DNA of 64,000 nt from Rhododendron vialii (lineage: Eukaryota; Streptophyta; Magnoliopsida; Ericales; Ericaceae), in NCBI RefSeq assembly GCF_030253575.1, contig NC_080562.1, forward strand, positions 28,183,852 through 28,247,851, given 5' to 3'. The translations under genes and the position numbers were made by a program. The notes beneath the pieces were generated by a model that was not told the DNA's origin, did not search any database, and was given only the letters and a program-made list of their open reading frames with translations. Below, one piece after another: positions 22,755-34,800 of the stretch; the stretch's first letter is position 1, and each line of letters begins with the position of its first letter.

Positions 22755-23649
22755 GATAGTGTCCTTTCCCCTTATTTTTTGAAATTTCATGTCTTTTGTT
22801 TCTGTAGCTTTGACTGGACGGCTCCGGACATTTGGAGTTTGCCGTTCCAGGGCTTGTAAATATTTGATACCGAAGCTGTACCTTTTTGTTTATGATTTGG
22901 CGCTTAGAACTTGCGATGCCTTGTGAATGAATGCTTTTTTTTCCTCAATGTTTTCTTTAAAATGCTTGTCTGGTTCATTGTTTGGGTGATGATGCCCCTG
23001 CTTCGGTGGGATTTGAAGATTTGTAAAACAAGTTTAACCAAAGCATTAACCGATGAATTTTGCCAAGCATAGAAAAGATGTTTATTAAGGGAAAAATGAC
23101 CTGATCCGGAGCCCCTGCTTTAGGAGGGTCGGCAGAAACCGAATTATGGAATCAGAAGTAAGCATCGATTGAATTCTGAAATTTCACGCTTTTGTTAACG
23201 GAAATAAGCCTAGCGAGGAGTAGGCGCGTGAGATGGTGGTACCGCTTAGGGACGTAGGCCGAAGTCGCGAAGGGATATGGCCTCGGCCAAAGGTTCGGAA
23301 CGCAGCGAGTCCGAGCAGTGAGAGACTTTTGGTGAGTCGGTATAAGGGGCTCGGGGCGATGCCGAGTATCCTTAAAACGAGTGATCAGAAGTCCAAACGA
23401 CCAAAGAGGCCGGGGTGACTTAGTGGGAATTTTGTCCAAGGGTATTACCCATGGAGAACAATAACCCTGAAGTCGGTGTAAAACGGTCTGGGCAAGAACG
23501 GACCGAGTGTAAATAATTTAAACAGCAAAGGGTACAAGTAGTGCCTAGGAAAGAATTCTCATTCAAACTTGGAGTGCTGTCATTACATAAGCAAGTTGCC
23601 TTTGAAACTTTTTAAAAGAAAATGTAACATAAAAGAGATGAATTGGGCT
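22755..23649. other. Gypsy A spacer between antisense ORF and pol
   Basis: About 0.9 kb between the convergent 3' ends of the plus-strand ORF and the minus-strand integrase remnant. There is no array of palindromes like that in element B and no believable coding sequence. It probably holds both 3' untranslated regions. Confidence 0.6.
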
Positions 23650-24495
23650 TCGGTAACCGAGTACTATCCATAGAACTTCTTCAAGTTATTTGCATTCCAT
23701 GTTTTAGCTATGGGGGAACCATCCAGCTTCTCCAATTTGTAGTTTCCTGATCCGAGATGCTTGAGACACTTGGTAGGGGCCCTCCCAATTGGGCATTAGC
23801 TTTCGCTTTTTGGACTTCACCACCACTTTTTTCCAGACGAGATCGTCAGGCTTGAACGACCTAAGGCGGACGCTTCGGTTGTAACCTTTTGCAACCTCCT
23901 ATTGGTACGATACGAGCTTGATCCTTGCATTGTCACGTTCTTCTTCGGCTAAGTCGAGGTCCGAAGCAATGCTATTGTTGTTAACCGACTCATCAAAGTT
24001 TTCTGTACACATTGTTGGGAGTCCGACTTGGAGAGGGATGACCGCCTCTATTCCGAATGCCAAGGAGAAAGGAGTGCAACCAGTGGATCACCGGGGCGTA
24101 GTACGGTAGCCCCCGAGTACCCTGGGTAGCTCTTCGGCCCACTTTCCTCGGCGTGACTCGAGTCGTCGCTTAAGTCCAGATGAAATTGCCTTGTTTGCAG
24201 CCTCGGCCTGTCCGTTACCCTGGGGGTAAGTCGGAGTGGATGTGTCCCATTTGATGCCGTACTCATCTAATAGGGCTCGGTATTTCTGTCCAATAAACTG
24301 CCTTTCGTTGTCTGTAATAATGGCGAAAGGGACACCGAAGTGTGAAATGATATTTCGCCAAACGAAACGAATGATGTCTGTTTCTTCAATAGTTACCAAA
24401 GGTTCGGCCTCGACCCGCTTTGAGAAATAGTCTGTGGCGGTTAGGAGGAACTTAAATCCTCCTGGGGCAACGGGGACCTTACCGACGATATCCAT
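23650..24495 (-). pseudogene. Gypsy A integrase remnant
   Basis: The core begins MDIVGKVPVAPGGFKFLL and includes TDNERQF and NGQAEA, so the D-D-E residues are present (D in MDIVG, D in TDN, E in AEA). The frame stops after GYRTTPR at 24088-24090. Beyond it the C-terminal integrase continues with more stops (FGIEAVIPLQVGLPT, then LMPNWEGPYQVSQ) to about 23650. The H-H-C-C head, RT and RNase H are absent. Confidence 0.85.
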
Positions 24496-24533
24496 GCCCC
24501 ATTGGGGAAACGAATGATGTCTGTTTCTTCAAT
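24364..24533. repeat. 27-bp direct repeat at the gypsy A pol deletion
   Basis: An exact 27-bp sequence (starting GAAACGAATGATGTCTG) occurs at 24364-24390, its native place inside the integrase, and again at 24507-24533, next to the protease-integrase junction. The second copy is out of context and marks the rearrangement. Confidence 0.85.
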
Positions 24534-24620
24534 GAGATTAATCCGGGGGGTCTGTTTATAACTTCGGACGGCGTTGACGTAGCACTTCTTTGCCGCAGTT
24601 TGATCTCCGTACAAGTCTTC

Positions 24621-25378
24621 CTAGTGCCCATGAATACCAATGAAACGGACCACTTGGTGATAGGTGGAGGCAATCGCTTTAAGCTTATGCAGCCAGGTGC
24701 GCCTGACAATTGCGTTGTAAGGGCTAGGGACGTCGACTACCACAAATTCCGTTGCAAGGGTCACTGAGCCGGCGCGGACTAGAAAAGTGATCATGCCGAT
24801 GGGCCAGACCGGTGCTCCGTTGAAGCCGATAAGAGGAACTTCGGAGGGACGGAGGTCGGTGTCGGAAATTTTCAGATCTTTGAACAGAGAGTAGTACATG
24901 ACTTCAGCTGAGCTGCCCTGGTCCACGAGGACGCGACAGACGTTGAAAGTTCCGATGCGTAGCGTGACTACGAGGGCGTCGTTGTGGGGAAGCTGGATGC
25001 GGTCGAGATCCCTCTCGGTGAATGTTATTGTCCATTTGGAACCGTCATCAGTTCTGGGGCGTTTCGGTTCGGGACCAACCAACATGACCTGTTTGGAGGA
25101 GGAGGCCTCGCTCAGCTCGTCCCTGATGATTCGAGCGGCCTCAGAGTTTAGAGGACCATGTATGACGTGGATCGTCTGGACCTCTTCCTCGGTGTTTGTT
25201 TCTGTCTGTTGTGCCCGAGCCGTTGTCTTCTCGTGATCAATGAAGTTGCCGAGGTGGCCACCCGCAACAAGCTGCTCCAAGTAGGCCTTGAAGGGCTTGC
25301 ATGCTGTGGTGAAGTGACCCTGCTCGTTGTGGTAACTGCATCGGACGATGAGATTTTTGATTTTCCCATTTTCGGTCC
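24621..25378 (-). pseudogene. Gypsy A protease region
   Basis: A 219-aa open part (from 25280) has IQLPHNDALVVTLRIG and VDQGSSAEVMYYSLFK, the retroviral-type aspartic protease with DQG in place of DSG/DTG. It continues to YNAIVRRTWLHKLKAIASTY, homologous to YNAIIGRTWLHKMRA in element B, and stops at 24621. Upstream to 25378 are gag C-terminal and linker sequences in shifted frames. RT should follow but is deleted. Confidence 0.75.
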
Positions 25379-27097
25379 CTAGCTTTTGATTTGGGAAGGA
25401 GAAGAAAGGCTGATCCTTAACTTGATCGATGATCCGGTAGATAGGAATGGTGAAGACGGTTTTCTCGGCGTTGAAATCACTTGGCTTCGGTCCCCTCTTC
25501 TGCGACTACTTGATGGTGTTGACTTGTTTGTTGGCGTTGGGACAGGTGCTGAAACCGGTGTGGATACCGAGGTGTTTAACGTCTTTGAACTCGTAGGCTT
25601 CCCGATACCTCTCTCCGCCTTGGACTCGATGAGCTGACACCAACCCTCAATACGAGTCATAAGGTCCTTCATAGAGTTTGGCTTATGGTGAGTGAGGTCG
25701 TCGTAGACTTGCTCGTCCTGGGAGGTGAGACCGAGCTTGAATCCTCGGGCTGAGATGACGCCATCGCAACCCTCTATCTCATTGAATAGTTCCCAGTAAC
25801 GGCCGGCGTACTGCCGGAGCGTTTCGTCGTTCCTCTTGCGGAGGGCTAAGAGGGAATCGATCTCCTTCTCGTGCTTATTGCTTGTTACGAACCGAGCCAT
25901 GAAGGCATCACAGAGGGAATCGAACGAGGAAATTGACCGAGCCGGGAGTTGATTGAACTAAGTGAGGCCCAGGTTGCCGAGGCTTGCAGGAAACACTTTG
26001 CACAAGAAAGCATCGTCCGAGGGTTCGTTCCAAAGAAACAAAGACATGACAAGCTTGTATTGAACTAGGTGAGTGCACGCCTCGGTCTTGCCGTCGTATT
26101 TGGCAAACTTGGGTTGGGTGAATCCCTTGGGGGGGGTAACCGAGTCGATTTCTCTTGTAAAGGGGGAAGTCGTGTGTCGTGTAAGCCGCGTGTCGCGGTG
26201 AGGTCGGATCGAACGGTCGGGGCCGTCTGGACGCTCAGTCGCTGTACGCTTCTTGGGGACAAGTTTGTCCAATCGTTCATGTTCCTTTCTCTTTAGAGCA
26301 ACACTAACCGACTTCTTAGAGGAGCGTTCTCGGTGGTGATGGCGGTAGCTGTCCCGAGCGAAAGGCTCGAGGCGCTCAGTGATCGGGCTCCTGCTGTGTG
26401 CGCCGTCGGGGTGCGAGACGATGGGACTTCTGGCTCGAGGGCCTTTCGGGCGCTCGCGGTATTTCCTAGTCTGGAACTTCACAAGGTCGTCATTTCCTCT
26501 GGCCGCCCTTGTGAGGCTAGGGGTAGATTCCCGGCCTGTCTTGCCCACTCGGACCGAGTGGGTGGAAGAGGCAGAGACGCTCTCAGCACCGAGCCTTTCG
26601 AAGGCCGATGGTCTCCTTCGAAGCTGCATAGGGGAACGGGAACGGTCCCTATGCGATGTGTCATTTATGGCTCGAGCGTCTGCCGGTCTTGGTGGCTCGA
26701 GACGATCCTTGACTGAGGGGCGGGATCTGTGCTCCAGCAGGTGACCGACTTCGCGACTGTGAGGGGGAGTGTGACGGTCCTTCCTTCCGCCGCGACTCCT
26801 TGAGGAATGAGATGGGGAGATTTGGAGGAGGTGCTTGATCTCCGCCAACTCGTCTCGGACGTGTCTGTCGCGGTCCATCACCGTCGTGAGGTCGTCGATT
26901 TTCCGCTCAAGATGGCGGATGTAGGAGTGGAGCTCGGAGGATGGGCCTGCATCTGGAATTGACGCTCCGGCGCCAACTCCGACGGATACATGGGTCTTTC
27001 CAAGGGCGGTTGCTCTGCCGGAAGCCAGGCTGTGGTCCACGAGGGAACCGAGCCCGTGGGCGGTACCACCGTGATGCGCATCGTCGATCTCAACCAT
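25379..27097 (-). pseudogene. Gypsy A gag
   Basis: The ATG is at 27095-27097 (MVEIDDAHHGG). A Ser/Arg-rich head leads to a retrotransposon gag domain (KFAKYDGKTEACTHLVQYKL; CKVFPASLGNLGLT). A stop (25958-25960) replaces the Trp expected from the B paralogue (LSWFHKLAP), followed by ARSISSFDSL and MARFVTSNKHEKEIDSLLAL to 25379. The single TAG for TGG would truncate gag before its second half. Confidence 0.85.
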
Positions 27098-27160
27098 GTT
27101 TGATTCAGGAATGCTGAACGGAGCAGAAAGGGGGAAGTGAATGTTGAAAGAGTGGCTAGA

Positions 27161-27178
27161 TCCCCAGCAGAGTCGCCA
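27161..27178 (-). other. Primer-binding site of gypsy A
   Basis: The minus strand reads TGGCGACTCTGCTGGGGA two bases inside the 5' LTR. Confidence 0.65.
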
Positions 27179-27180
27179 AT

Positions 27181-27748
27181 TGTAGGGGTTCGATTTGACG
27201 GGACCTTGACCTGAGTTAGTATTCCTCTTCCGTTGCTCCATTCCCCTACGACAAGTCACTAGGGCTGGAATAGCCCAGTGACCCTCCGACGATCAAGTTA
27301 GATCTCAGAGGAGGATATAGATCTAGGGTTAGGGAAAGATGGCATACCTCTTTAGGTTAGAGTCCCTTTGTATTTATAGACCTAGGTTTGCTTGGCCTCC
27401 AAGCTAGCGCGTGAAGGATACGCTCAGGTAATCGCCTCGTATGACATCACAGATGACGCACCGGATAAGGCGGTTATGAAGCACATGGCCAGACCTGACC
27501 TAGATGATCCTATCTGCCATGTATCGCTCTTGGTCACCTCTTGTTATGCTACGTTCCTTCAAGAGACCTTAACGGAATGCATGCTTCGGTAATTAACCGA
27601 AGCATTAACAGGAGGTTCGATACCGAGCGAGTAAATGGAAGGATATACGCTGTGGCCCGCCTGTGCAATCCTATAGACCGTACCAATATGAGACCTCGGT
27701 CAACGATGGTCTGGCTAGGTTACCGAGGCCATAACCGAAGCCTCCACA
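27181..27748 (-). repeat. 5' LTR of gypsy A
   Basis: 568 bp, TG...CA, about 98% like 5593-6171. A TATAAATA box lies on the minus strand at 27371-27378. Confidence 0.9.
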
Positions 27749-28879
27749 TAAATGAAAAGGGAACGCATGTATATATGTGGCAGACACGTTTTAGCATATC
27801 GAGAGTGTGTCCAAACATGTCCCTGTCCCAATCATGTCGAACAAAGATACATTTTTCTTAGCATATTCTGTTTGAATTAAACATAGCCTAGATATATTGA
27901 GAAATCCAAAAGTACCTAATGAGGGGATAACATGGCACAAAAATGCAGATGAAATTTCTCGCTAGCCCTAGCAGGGTAATGCGAGGCAAAAATCATTCTA
28001 AATGAAAAGCAAATCCTATGCGTGTATTAATTCTTAACTGCCATCTTCAGTAATGTGAAATCGCTGAGCACACATGTAGAAGATCCAAATCAATATAGTC
28101 GAAGGAGAAGGAGCGATGGCAAAACAACACCATGAGTCAAGTACATATAGGACGGACATGTCATCTGATTGAAGCTAAAACAATAATATTCTGTGACAAA
28201 TAGACAAAGCACTATGCAGCATTGCATAGTTATTCTGCAACAACTATCTCAAGACAGTAGAACCAAGTAGAGGAGAAAGAAATCAAGTAATTTGAACTTG
28301 AATCAGCTTTTCAAGTCCTAATTAGAATTACGGATAAAGTTTTCCAAGCTGCAACTTTTATCATACAAGTGATTCTTATTATAAAAAATGACCAAAATAA
28401 GAATCTAATTAACAGGATCCTTTGAAAATTAGAGCTATATATTCCATTTCATTAAAATCTTGATGCTTCTGTTAGAATGTGCGTGACCTGCTTCAAGGGA
28501 AGTTTTCATGGCAACTTCTTTATCGAATGCAAGAAAACAAAAAGCCAACTGCACTGGCCTGTTTTATTTCTCGATCGCCTTTCTTCACGTCAATCAAACC
28601 ATTTGGGTTACTCAAATACCACTTGGCCATTCTAATTCTGAACGTGCTTTCCGATCCAGAAGGACATCCGAATCTAGACCTTTGACCTTTTTTTTTTCTT
28701 TTTCTGATCAGCAATCTAGCCCTTTGACCTTGATACAGGCTTTGGCAGTTGTTTAAAAATTTCTCGTTATTTTCATACTGTTTTGCAATACAATTAGCTG
28801 TCAGAGCTTTTCCTATATGTCCCCCTTTGTTCCATAAACCACCTCAGAGAAAAACTAGGCACTGGATTCACATGAAGAC
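27749..28879. repeat. Flank copy 1, second part: duplicate of about 42140-43348
   Basis: Begins with the right TSD of gypsy A (TAAAT, 27749-27753) and continues the P1 upstream flank. It aligns with 42140-43348, for instance AGCATATCGAGAGTGTGTCC at 27793 and 42180. No gene is supported. It ends where copia C is inserted. Confidence 0.85.
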
Positions 28880-29169
28880 TATTAGAGACTATAGCATCAA
28901 TTAGCTAGCCTAGTCAATTATGGATACTTCCTATCAAGCCCAAATCAATCCTTGATATCTGCAAATCATTCCTAGGCTTTCCTTCCCTTCTTGTATTCTA
29001 GATTTGATTTTATTAGCTGTGATTGTGGGATTGACTAGCTGTATAGAAGGGTAATGGTATGGTAATAGTTTGTATATATATCAGTAACAATGTAAGGTTC
29101 CTGTAAGGGATGAAGAGAGAAACCATTGTAGTTTTCTTCTCACACTTTTCTTCTCATTCCATTTTATTA
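28880..29169 (+). repeat. 5' LTR of copia C
   Basis: 290 bp, with a TATATATA motif near 29073-29082. Confidence 0.9.
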
Positions 29170-29186
29170 TGGTATCAAAGCAGTGA
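29170..29186 (+). other. Primer-binding site of copia C
   Basis: TGGTATCAAAGCAGTGA, close to the usual initiator-Met primer site. Confidence 0.8.
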
Positions 29187-29206
29187 CTGATCTGCCTCTT
29201 CAAACC

Positions 29207-32200
29207 ATGACAGAGAAACAAAACGAAAAAGCTTCCAATTCAAATGATGCCTTGGGATCAATCAACGATCCCTTCTTCATTCCTCATTCTGACAGTCCAA
29301 CTGCTGTTTTAGTTTCCCCTTTCCTCTCAGGAGATAACTATGGAACGTGGCTTCGCGCAATGACCATGGCACTTCGCGCTAAAAATAAGTTGGGCTTCGT
29401 CGACGGAACAATCGAAATACCCACGGAGTCCAGCATGTTGCGTCAATGGGAGCGATGCAATGATCTGGTTAGTTCATGGATTCTCAACTCCACAGAAACT
29501 GCGATCCGTGGGAGCATTCTTTACGCTGAAACAGCTAGAGAAGTGTGGCTGGATCTTCGTGATCGATTCACCCAAACCAATGCTCCGAAAATCTATCAAT
29601 TGAAGCAAGCCATTGGTAAAACAACACAAGAAGATACTACCGTCTCCACATATTTTACAAGGATGAAGGCACTATGGGATGAACTCAGTTCCCTCTCCAC
29701 TGTATAGCCTTGCACTTGTGGCCATGGAAAAGCGAATGCTGCTCTCCATCAACAAGATCGTGCCATGGAGTTCCTCCAAGGCCTCCATGAGCGCTATTCT
29801 AGTCTACGAAGTCAGATTCTTTTAATGGAGCCATTTCCAAGTGCCGCCAAGATTTATGCTCTCGTGCGACAAGAAGAGAAGCAACAGGAAATACACTTTT
29901 CAACCCCTTCTACAACCATGCCCGAAGCTGCTGCACTAATAGCCAATTCAGTTACTTCCAATGGCACAGAAAACCAGTCTACACCTTCTCAAAATCATGC
30001 TAATCTAAGCACCAATTCTAGGGGTTCGGGTCATCACCCAAACAGATCATCCAATCAGTACAACGGAAATCCTAATCAGCGCAACATAGGTGGAGACCAT
30101 CGCCAAACTGGGAAACCAAGGATGTACTGTGATTACTGTGATCGAAATAACCATAACCGAGATACATGTTATAGGTTGCATGGTTATCCCATAGATAAAC
30201 CAAGAGGTTCCTCAAATAACCATAGACTTTCGAGTTCCTCTTCTTCAGGAGCTCCTCGATCCAACGATCGAGCAATGGTGGCTGCTCCATTGATTACCCA
30301 AGACCAATACAACAATATTCTGGCCATGCTTTCTTCAGGTAGCATTAATTCTCAAGTCAACTTAGCAGGTATAGCTCTCAATGCGTTAGATTCTGCTTGG
30401 ATTATCGACACTGGAGCCTCAAATCACATGTGCTCCTCTTTGGCATGTTTCTCATCATATTCGCCATGCTCCACCCATGTCCAACTACCTGATGGTTCTC
30501 ATGCACCAGTCACACATATTGGAACCATAAAATTTTCACCAAATTTTCAACTTGAGGATGTTTTCTACATACCTTCCTTTCATTTTAATCTTCTATCTAT
30601 CAGTCAGCTCACAGAATCTCATCAATACTCTATGACATTTTTTCATGATCGATGTGTGTTTCAGGACCTGTCCGTGAAGAAGACGATTGGACTGGGTAGT
30701 GCACATGGTGGCCTCTACTACCTTCAAAACCCTTCTGCACATTTCATTACTGGTACACCTACCATCGACATTTGGCATTGGCGGCTTGGGCATCCTTCTC
30801 ATCATCGGTTGTCTGAGTTAGCCAAAAATGTTCCTTTTATTTCTTGTTCCAATAAATATGTTTGTGATGTTTGCCCTCAAGCAAAACAAACTAGGTTGAG
30901 TTTTCCCACTAGCTCTATTTCATCTATTAAACCGTTCCAATTGATTCATGTTGACATATGGGGGAGTTTTTCCCAGCAATCTATGAGTGGTGCACGTTAT
31001 TTTCTTACTATCGTGGATGATTTCTCAAGATGTACTTGGGTATACCTTATGCGTTTTAAATCTGAAACAAACTATCATTTAAAATCGTTCTTTTCCATGG
31101 TGAAAACCTAGTTTCAAGGCAAAATAACACATGTATTTTCTGGTGATGGTGACTTATTTCTTCCCCAAATTCAACAAGTTCATTCTGATAATGGGAGTGA
31201 ATTTTTGTCAAATAAAATGCAGCACTTCTTTTCTGAAAATGGTGTTATTCATCAAAGAAGTTGTGTATCTACACCTCAACAAAATGGCGTTGTTGAACGG
31301 AAACACCGACATCTCTTGGAAGTTGCTCGGGCATTAAGGTTTCAATCAAATCTACCTCTTTCCTTTTGGGGTGAATGCATACTTACTGCTACATATTTAA
31401 TCAATAAAACTCCAACACTTTTACTTCAAAATAGATCACCCCATGAAGTATTATTTTGCAAGCAACCTTCCTATTCCACCCTTCGCGTGTTTGGTAGCCT
31501 TGTGTTTGCCCATAATGCCAACATCAAACACAAGTTGGATCAGCGTGCCAAGCCTGGAATATTTGTTGGATATCCATATGCCCAGAAAGGATACCGTATT
31601 TACGATATCAAGAGCAAAACTATTTATGTGTCAAGAGATGTTGTATTTCATGAAACTATTTTTCCATTTCATGATGTCACTTCAACTCCCACACCAACAC
31701 CAGTCATCTCACTACCTATTGAAGATCATCCACGATATGATTATTACTCACCCTCAACTACAATCGCATCTCCAATGCCAAACTCATCCCCTCCTACAAG
31801 TGAACCATCTTTGGTTCCACGAGAATGTCCCCCCATTGTCCAGACATATCATTGCCGAAAAGCAGTCCCTATTATTCCCCAAGAAGTGCAGTCTAATCCA
31901 CCCACACCTTTGCCTCAAGTAGAAACTGTTGACAACATAAATCCTGCACCCACCAAACATTCCACTCGAGAGCGAAAACAACCAGCCTACCTCCAAGATT
32001 ACCATTGTTCTAAAGTCACTAATGCTGCACTACCTACTTCATCGGCTTCCAAATCAGCAGGTATCTTGTATCCCATTGATCAATATATTACATATACCAA
32101 TTTTTCAACTTCCCATCGAGCTCTCCTTAGTGGCATCTCCTCAAATGAAGAGCCAAAAATTTTTTCTCAAGCAGTTAAGATACCACATTGGCGTGATGCT

Positions 32201-33701
32201 ATGGCTGCCGAGATTGCTGCCCTTGAAAACAACCGCACATGGAGACAACCGCACATGGAGCCTTACTCATTTACCACCCAATAAGAAACCTATTGGGAGT
32301 AAATGGATTTATAAAATTAAGTACCGAGCTGATGGCACCATAGAAAGATACAAAGCCCGTTTGGTTGCCAAGGGTTTTACACAAGTCGAAGGGCTCGATT
32401 ATCATGATACATTTGCTCCCGTCGCAAAGCTTGTCACTGTACGGGCCCTTTTATCAGTTGCTTCTGTCAAAAATTGGTCTCTTCATCAACTTGACGTCAA
32501 TAATGCTTTTCTCCATGGTGATTTGGATGAGGAAGTGTACATGACCCTTCCACCTGGTTTTGCTCGACAGGGGGAGACTCGAGTTTGCAAGTTACATAAA
32601 TCCCTATATGGTTTAAAGCAGGCTTCTCGCCAATGGTTTGCTAAATTTTCGCAAACTCTTCACAAAGCTGGATTCTCCCAGTCCCGAGCAGATTACTCCT
32701 TATTTACGCGGGTGATAGGGAACTCATCCACATTCGTCTTAGTGTATGTTGATGACATAATTGTTACCGGAAATGATCATTCTGCAATTCAGCAATTGAA
32801 AGGGTTTCTTGCAGAAATTTTTTTCATCAAAGATCTTGGCCGATTGAAATATTTCATTGGTATTGAGGTTGCGCGTTCTCAACAAGGTATCTTCTTGTGC
32901 CAACGCAAATATACTTTGGACATTCTTAAAGATTCAGGATTACTTGGTGCAAAGCCTTCTGCTTTCCCCATGGAACAACACCTTCATTTGACTTCTATTG
33001 ATGGTGAATCTTTACCCGACCCTTCTACATATCGTCGACTCGTTGGACGTCTCATATACCTCACGGTTACTCGACCCGATATTGCTTATTCAGTACACAT
33101 TTTGAGCCAGTTCATGCAGGATCCTCGCACTACTCATATGGATGTAGCCACTCGTGTACTCTGGTATCTCAAAGGTACCCCTGGGAAAGGCATATTGCTT
33201 TCTTCATCTACTTCGCTCACCTTAAGTGGCTTTTGTGATTCTGATTGGGCAGGCTGTCCTATGACTCGTCGCTCTACGACTGGTTTCTGTGTTCTCCTTG
33301 GTTCTAATCCAATTTCATGGAAAACAAAGAAACAAACTACTGTCTCTCGGTCCTCTGCTGAAGCAGAGTATCGCGCTATGGCAACGCTCACATCCGAACT
33401 TCAATGGCTGACATACCTTTTGAGTGATCTTGGTATCCCTCCTTCATCGCCAATCAATCTTTATTGTGATAACCAAGCAGCAATCCACATTGCTGAGAAT
33501 CCTGTGTTTCATGAGCGCACAAAACACATAGAGCTTGATTGTCATTTTGTTCGTGACAAAATCCAATCGAAGTTGATTTCTCCCCACTATATCCGATCAT
33601 CAAACCAAATTGCTGACATTTTTACTAAACCGCTGGGTAAGGATCCATTTCATCATCTCATCAACAAGCTGGGCGTTACTCACGTACACGCTCCACCTTG
33701 A
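29207..33701 (+). pseudogene. Copia C gag-pol, two stops and a frameshift
   Basis: The ATG is at 29207. Gag contains LSGDNYGTWLRAMTMALRAK and a CCHC knuckle (CDYCDRNNHNRDTC, about 30127). The protease has WIIDTGASNHM (about 30400). Integrase has an HHCC region (HWRLGHPSHH...CDVCPQAKQ) and its catalytic core across 30945-31320 (VHSDNGSEF, QNGVVERKH). RT has [11 protein letters not shown] (about 32745). RNase H ends in the DCHFVRDKI and [10 protein letters not shown] region. Breaks: TAG at 29705-29707 in gag, TAG at 31109-31111 in integrase, and a 16-bp tandem duplication (32231-32246 and following) that shifts the frame before RT. Apart from these breaks the frame is clean. Confidence 0.95.
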
Positions 33702-33708
33702 GGGGGAG

Positions 33709-33998
33709 TATTAGAGACTATAGCATCAATTAGCTAGCCTAGTCAATTATGGATACTTCCTATCAAGCCCAAATCAATCCTTGATATCTGCAAATCATTC
33801 CTAGGCTTTCCTTCCCTTCTTGTATTCTAGATTTGATTTTATTAGCTGTGATTGTGGGATTGACTAGCTGTATAGAAGGGTAATGGTATGGTAATAGTTT
33901 GTATATATATCAGTAACAATGTAAGGTTCCTGTAAGGGATGAAGAGAGAAACCATTGTAGTTTTCTTCTCACACTTTTCTTCTCATTCCATTTTATTA
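33709..33998 (+). repeat. 3' LTR of copia C
   Basis: 290 bp, identical by eye to the 5' LTR. Preceded by GAGGGGGAG. Confidence 0.9.
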
Positions 33999-34671
33999 GG
34001 CATTCCTTAGTATTGTAATGGAGCGAAAAATTACGAGGAAATTAATGGGTCCATAGTATTAGACATGACAATCAATTGAAGTAAAAACCTTATCCAAGTA
34101 CATTCGATTGCGTAAGGAACTTGCAGATTCAGAACTAAGACCATAAAAGAGGCAAAACAAAAAGGTACAGCATAGGTTAATATACGTGACATGGCTGAAG
34201 AAATGTCCAGCATCAACAAATCTTCAAGGTCAAGTAGACATCAAAATCCCTGGACAGGAGAAAAATGTAGTTAGATGACAAAAAAGAAGAGTAAAGAAAA
34301 GAAAAGAAATGAAAAGACAGATGCTAGAAACTACACCAGCTTGAAAATTAGTTTTGTTGCTACCATACCAAATAAAGGATCCGTAATGGCGGGCAAAGGC
34401 GAAAAAGAAAAGAAAAGAAAATGCCATCCAATATGGATTCCTTTCATGTATGGCTGGAAGTTAACATTTGTTGCAATTATACTTTGTCTTCCATTTTCAA
34501 AGATAATTGAAACATCGATAACTCCATTTTCTTCATAACCTCAAGAAGTGGAGAGCTGAGTTATGTTGTCAGAAGCTATAAAGCAAAAGAAATGTTTGCG
34601 GGCTTTTAAAGAAATTTTGTGGTATTTTTCTCAAGTCACCAAGAAAGTGCAGGGATCATACCTGCTCATGA
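33999..34671. repeat. Flank copy 1, third part
   Basis: Continues the duplicated flank and matches 43350-43858 and then 56104-56520, that is, both sides of the Mutator-like element. It shows the empty MULE target (GGCTGGAAGTTAAC at 34451-34464). AAAGAAAAG-rich low-complexity sequence occurs at 34285-34320. No gene. Confidence 0.85.
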
Positions 34672-34800
34672 TCACCCAACAATTCTAGTACCTCGGCCTC
34701 TATGAGCTCCAGTTTGAAGCAATGTGCTTCTGATCGCATGCAACTGAGTAACAACATCCTTAATGTCCATTCGATTTGTCGGTATATCACGTGATCGCAT
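34672..34800 (-). pseudogene. Relic of LRR kinase last exon (flank copy 1)
   Basis: Minus-strand translation gives IPTNRMDIKDVVTQLHAIRS, then TLLQTGAHRG and a stop near 34672. This is homologous to the last 40-50 residues of the G1 kinase ([20 protein letters not shown]). Upstream of it the sequence no longer matches a kinase, so this is a 3' fragment without its gene. The same relic is at 56500-56950. Confidence 0.75.

Larger units (their letters stand above)
5593..27748 (-). mobile_element. Ty3/gypsy (Tat-type) retrotransposon A, carrying nested element B
   Basis: Direct LTRs at 5593-6171 and 27181-27748, both starting TGTAGGGGTTCG and ending CCTCCACA, are flanked by TAAAT. Gag-pol reads on the minus strand: gag 27097 leftward, protease, then integrase. 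A spliced ORF of the PF04195 'putative gypsy type transposon' kind reads on the plus strand (7064-22754). An antisense ORF between pol and the 3' LTR is known for the Tat lineage. RT and RNase H are missing, so A cannot move by itself. The LTRs differ at roughly a dozen sites plus one 11-bp indel (about 2%), so A is older than the nested B. Without B the element is about 11 kb. Confidence 0.9.
28880..33998 (+). mobile_element. Ty1/copia retrotransposon C
   Basis: 5119 bp with 290-bp LTRs (28880-29169, 33709-33998) that look identical base for base. TGGTATCAAAGCAGTGA (29170-29186) is the Met-tRNA primer site and TTGAGGGGGAG the polypurine tract before the right LTR. The internal order is gag, PR, INT, RT, RH (copia order). 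The LTR ends read TATTAG...TTTTATTA rather than TG...CA, and I found no clean target-site duplication. The same flank in copy 2 (around 43342) lacks the element, which proves insertion. Confidence 0.95.
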
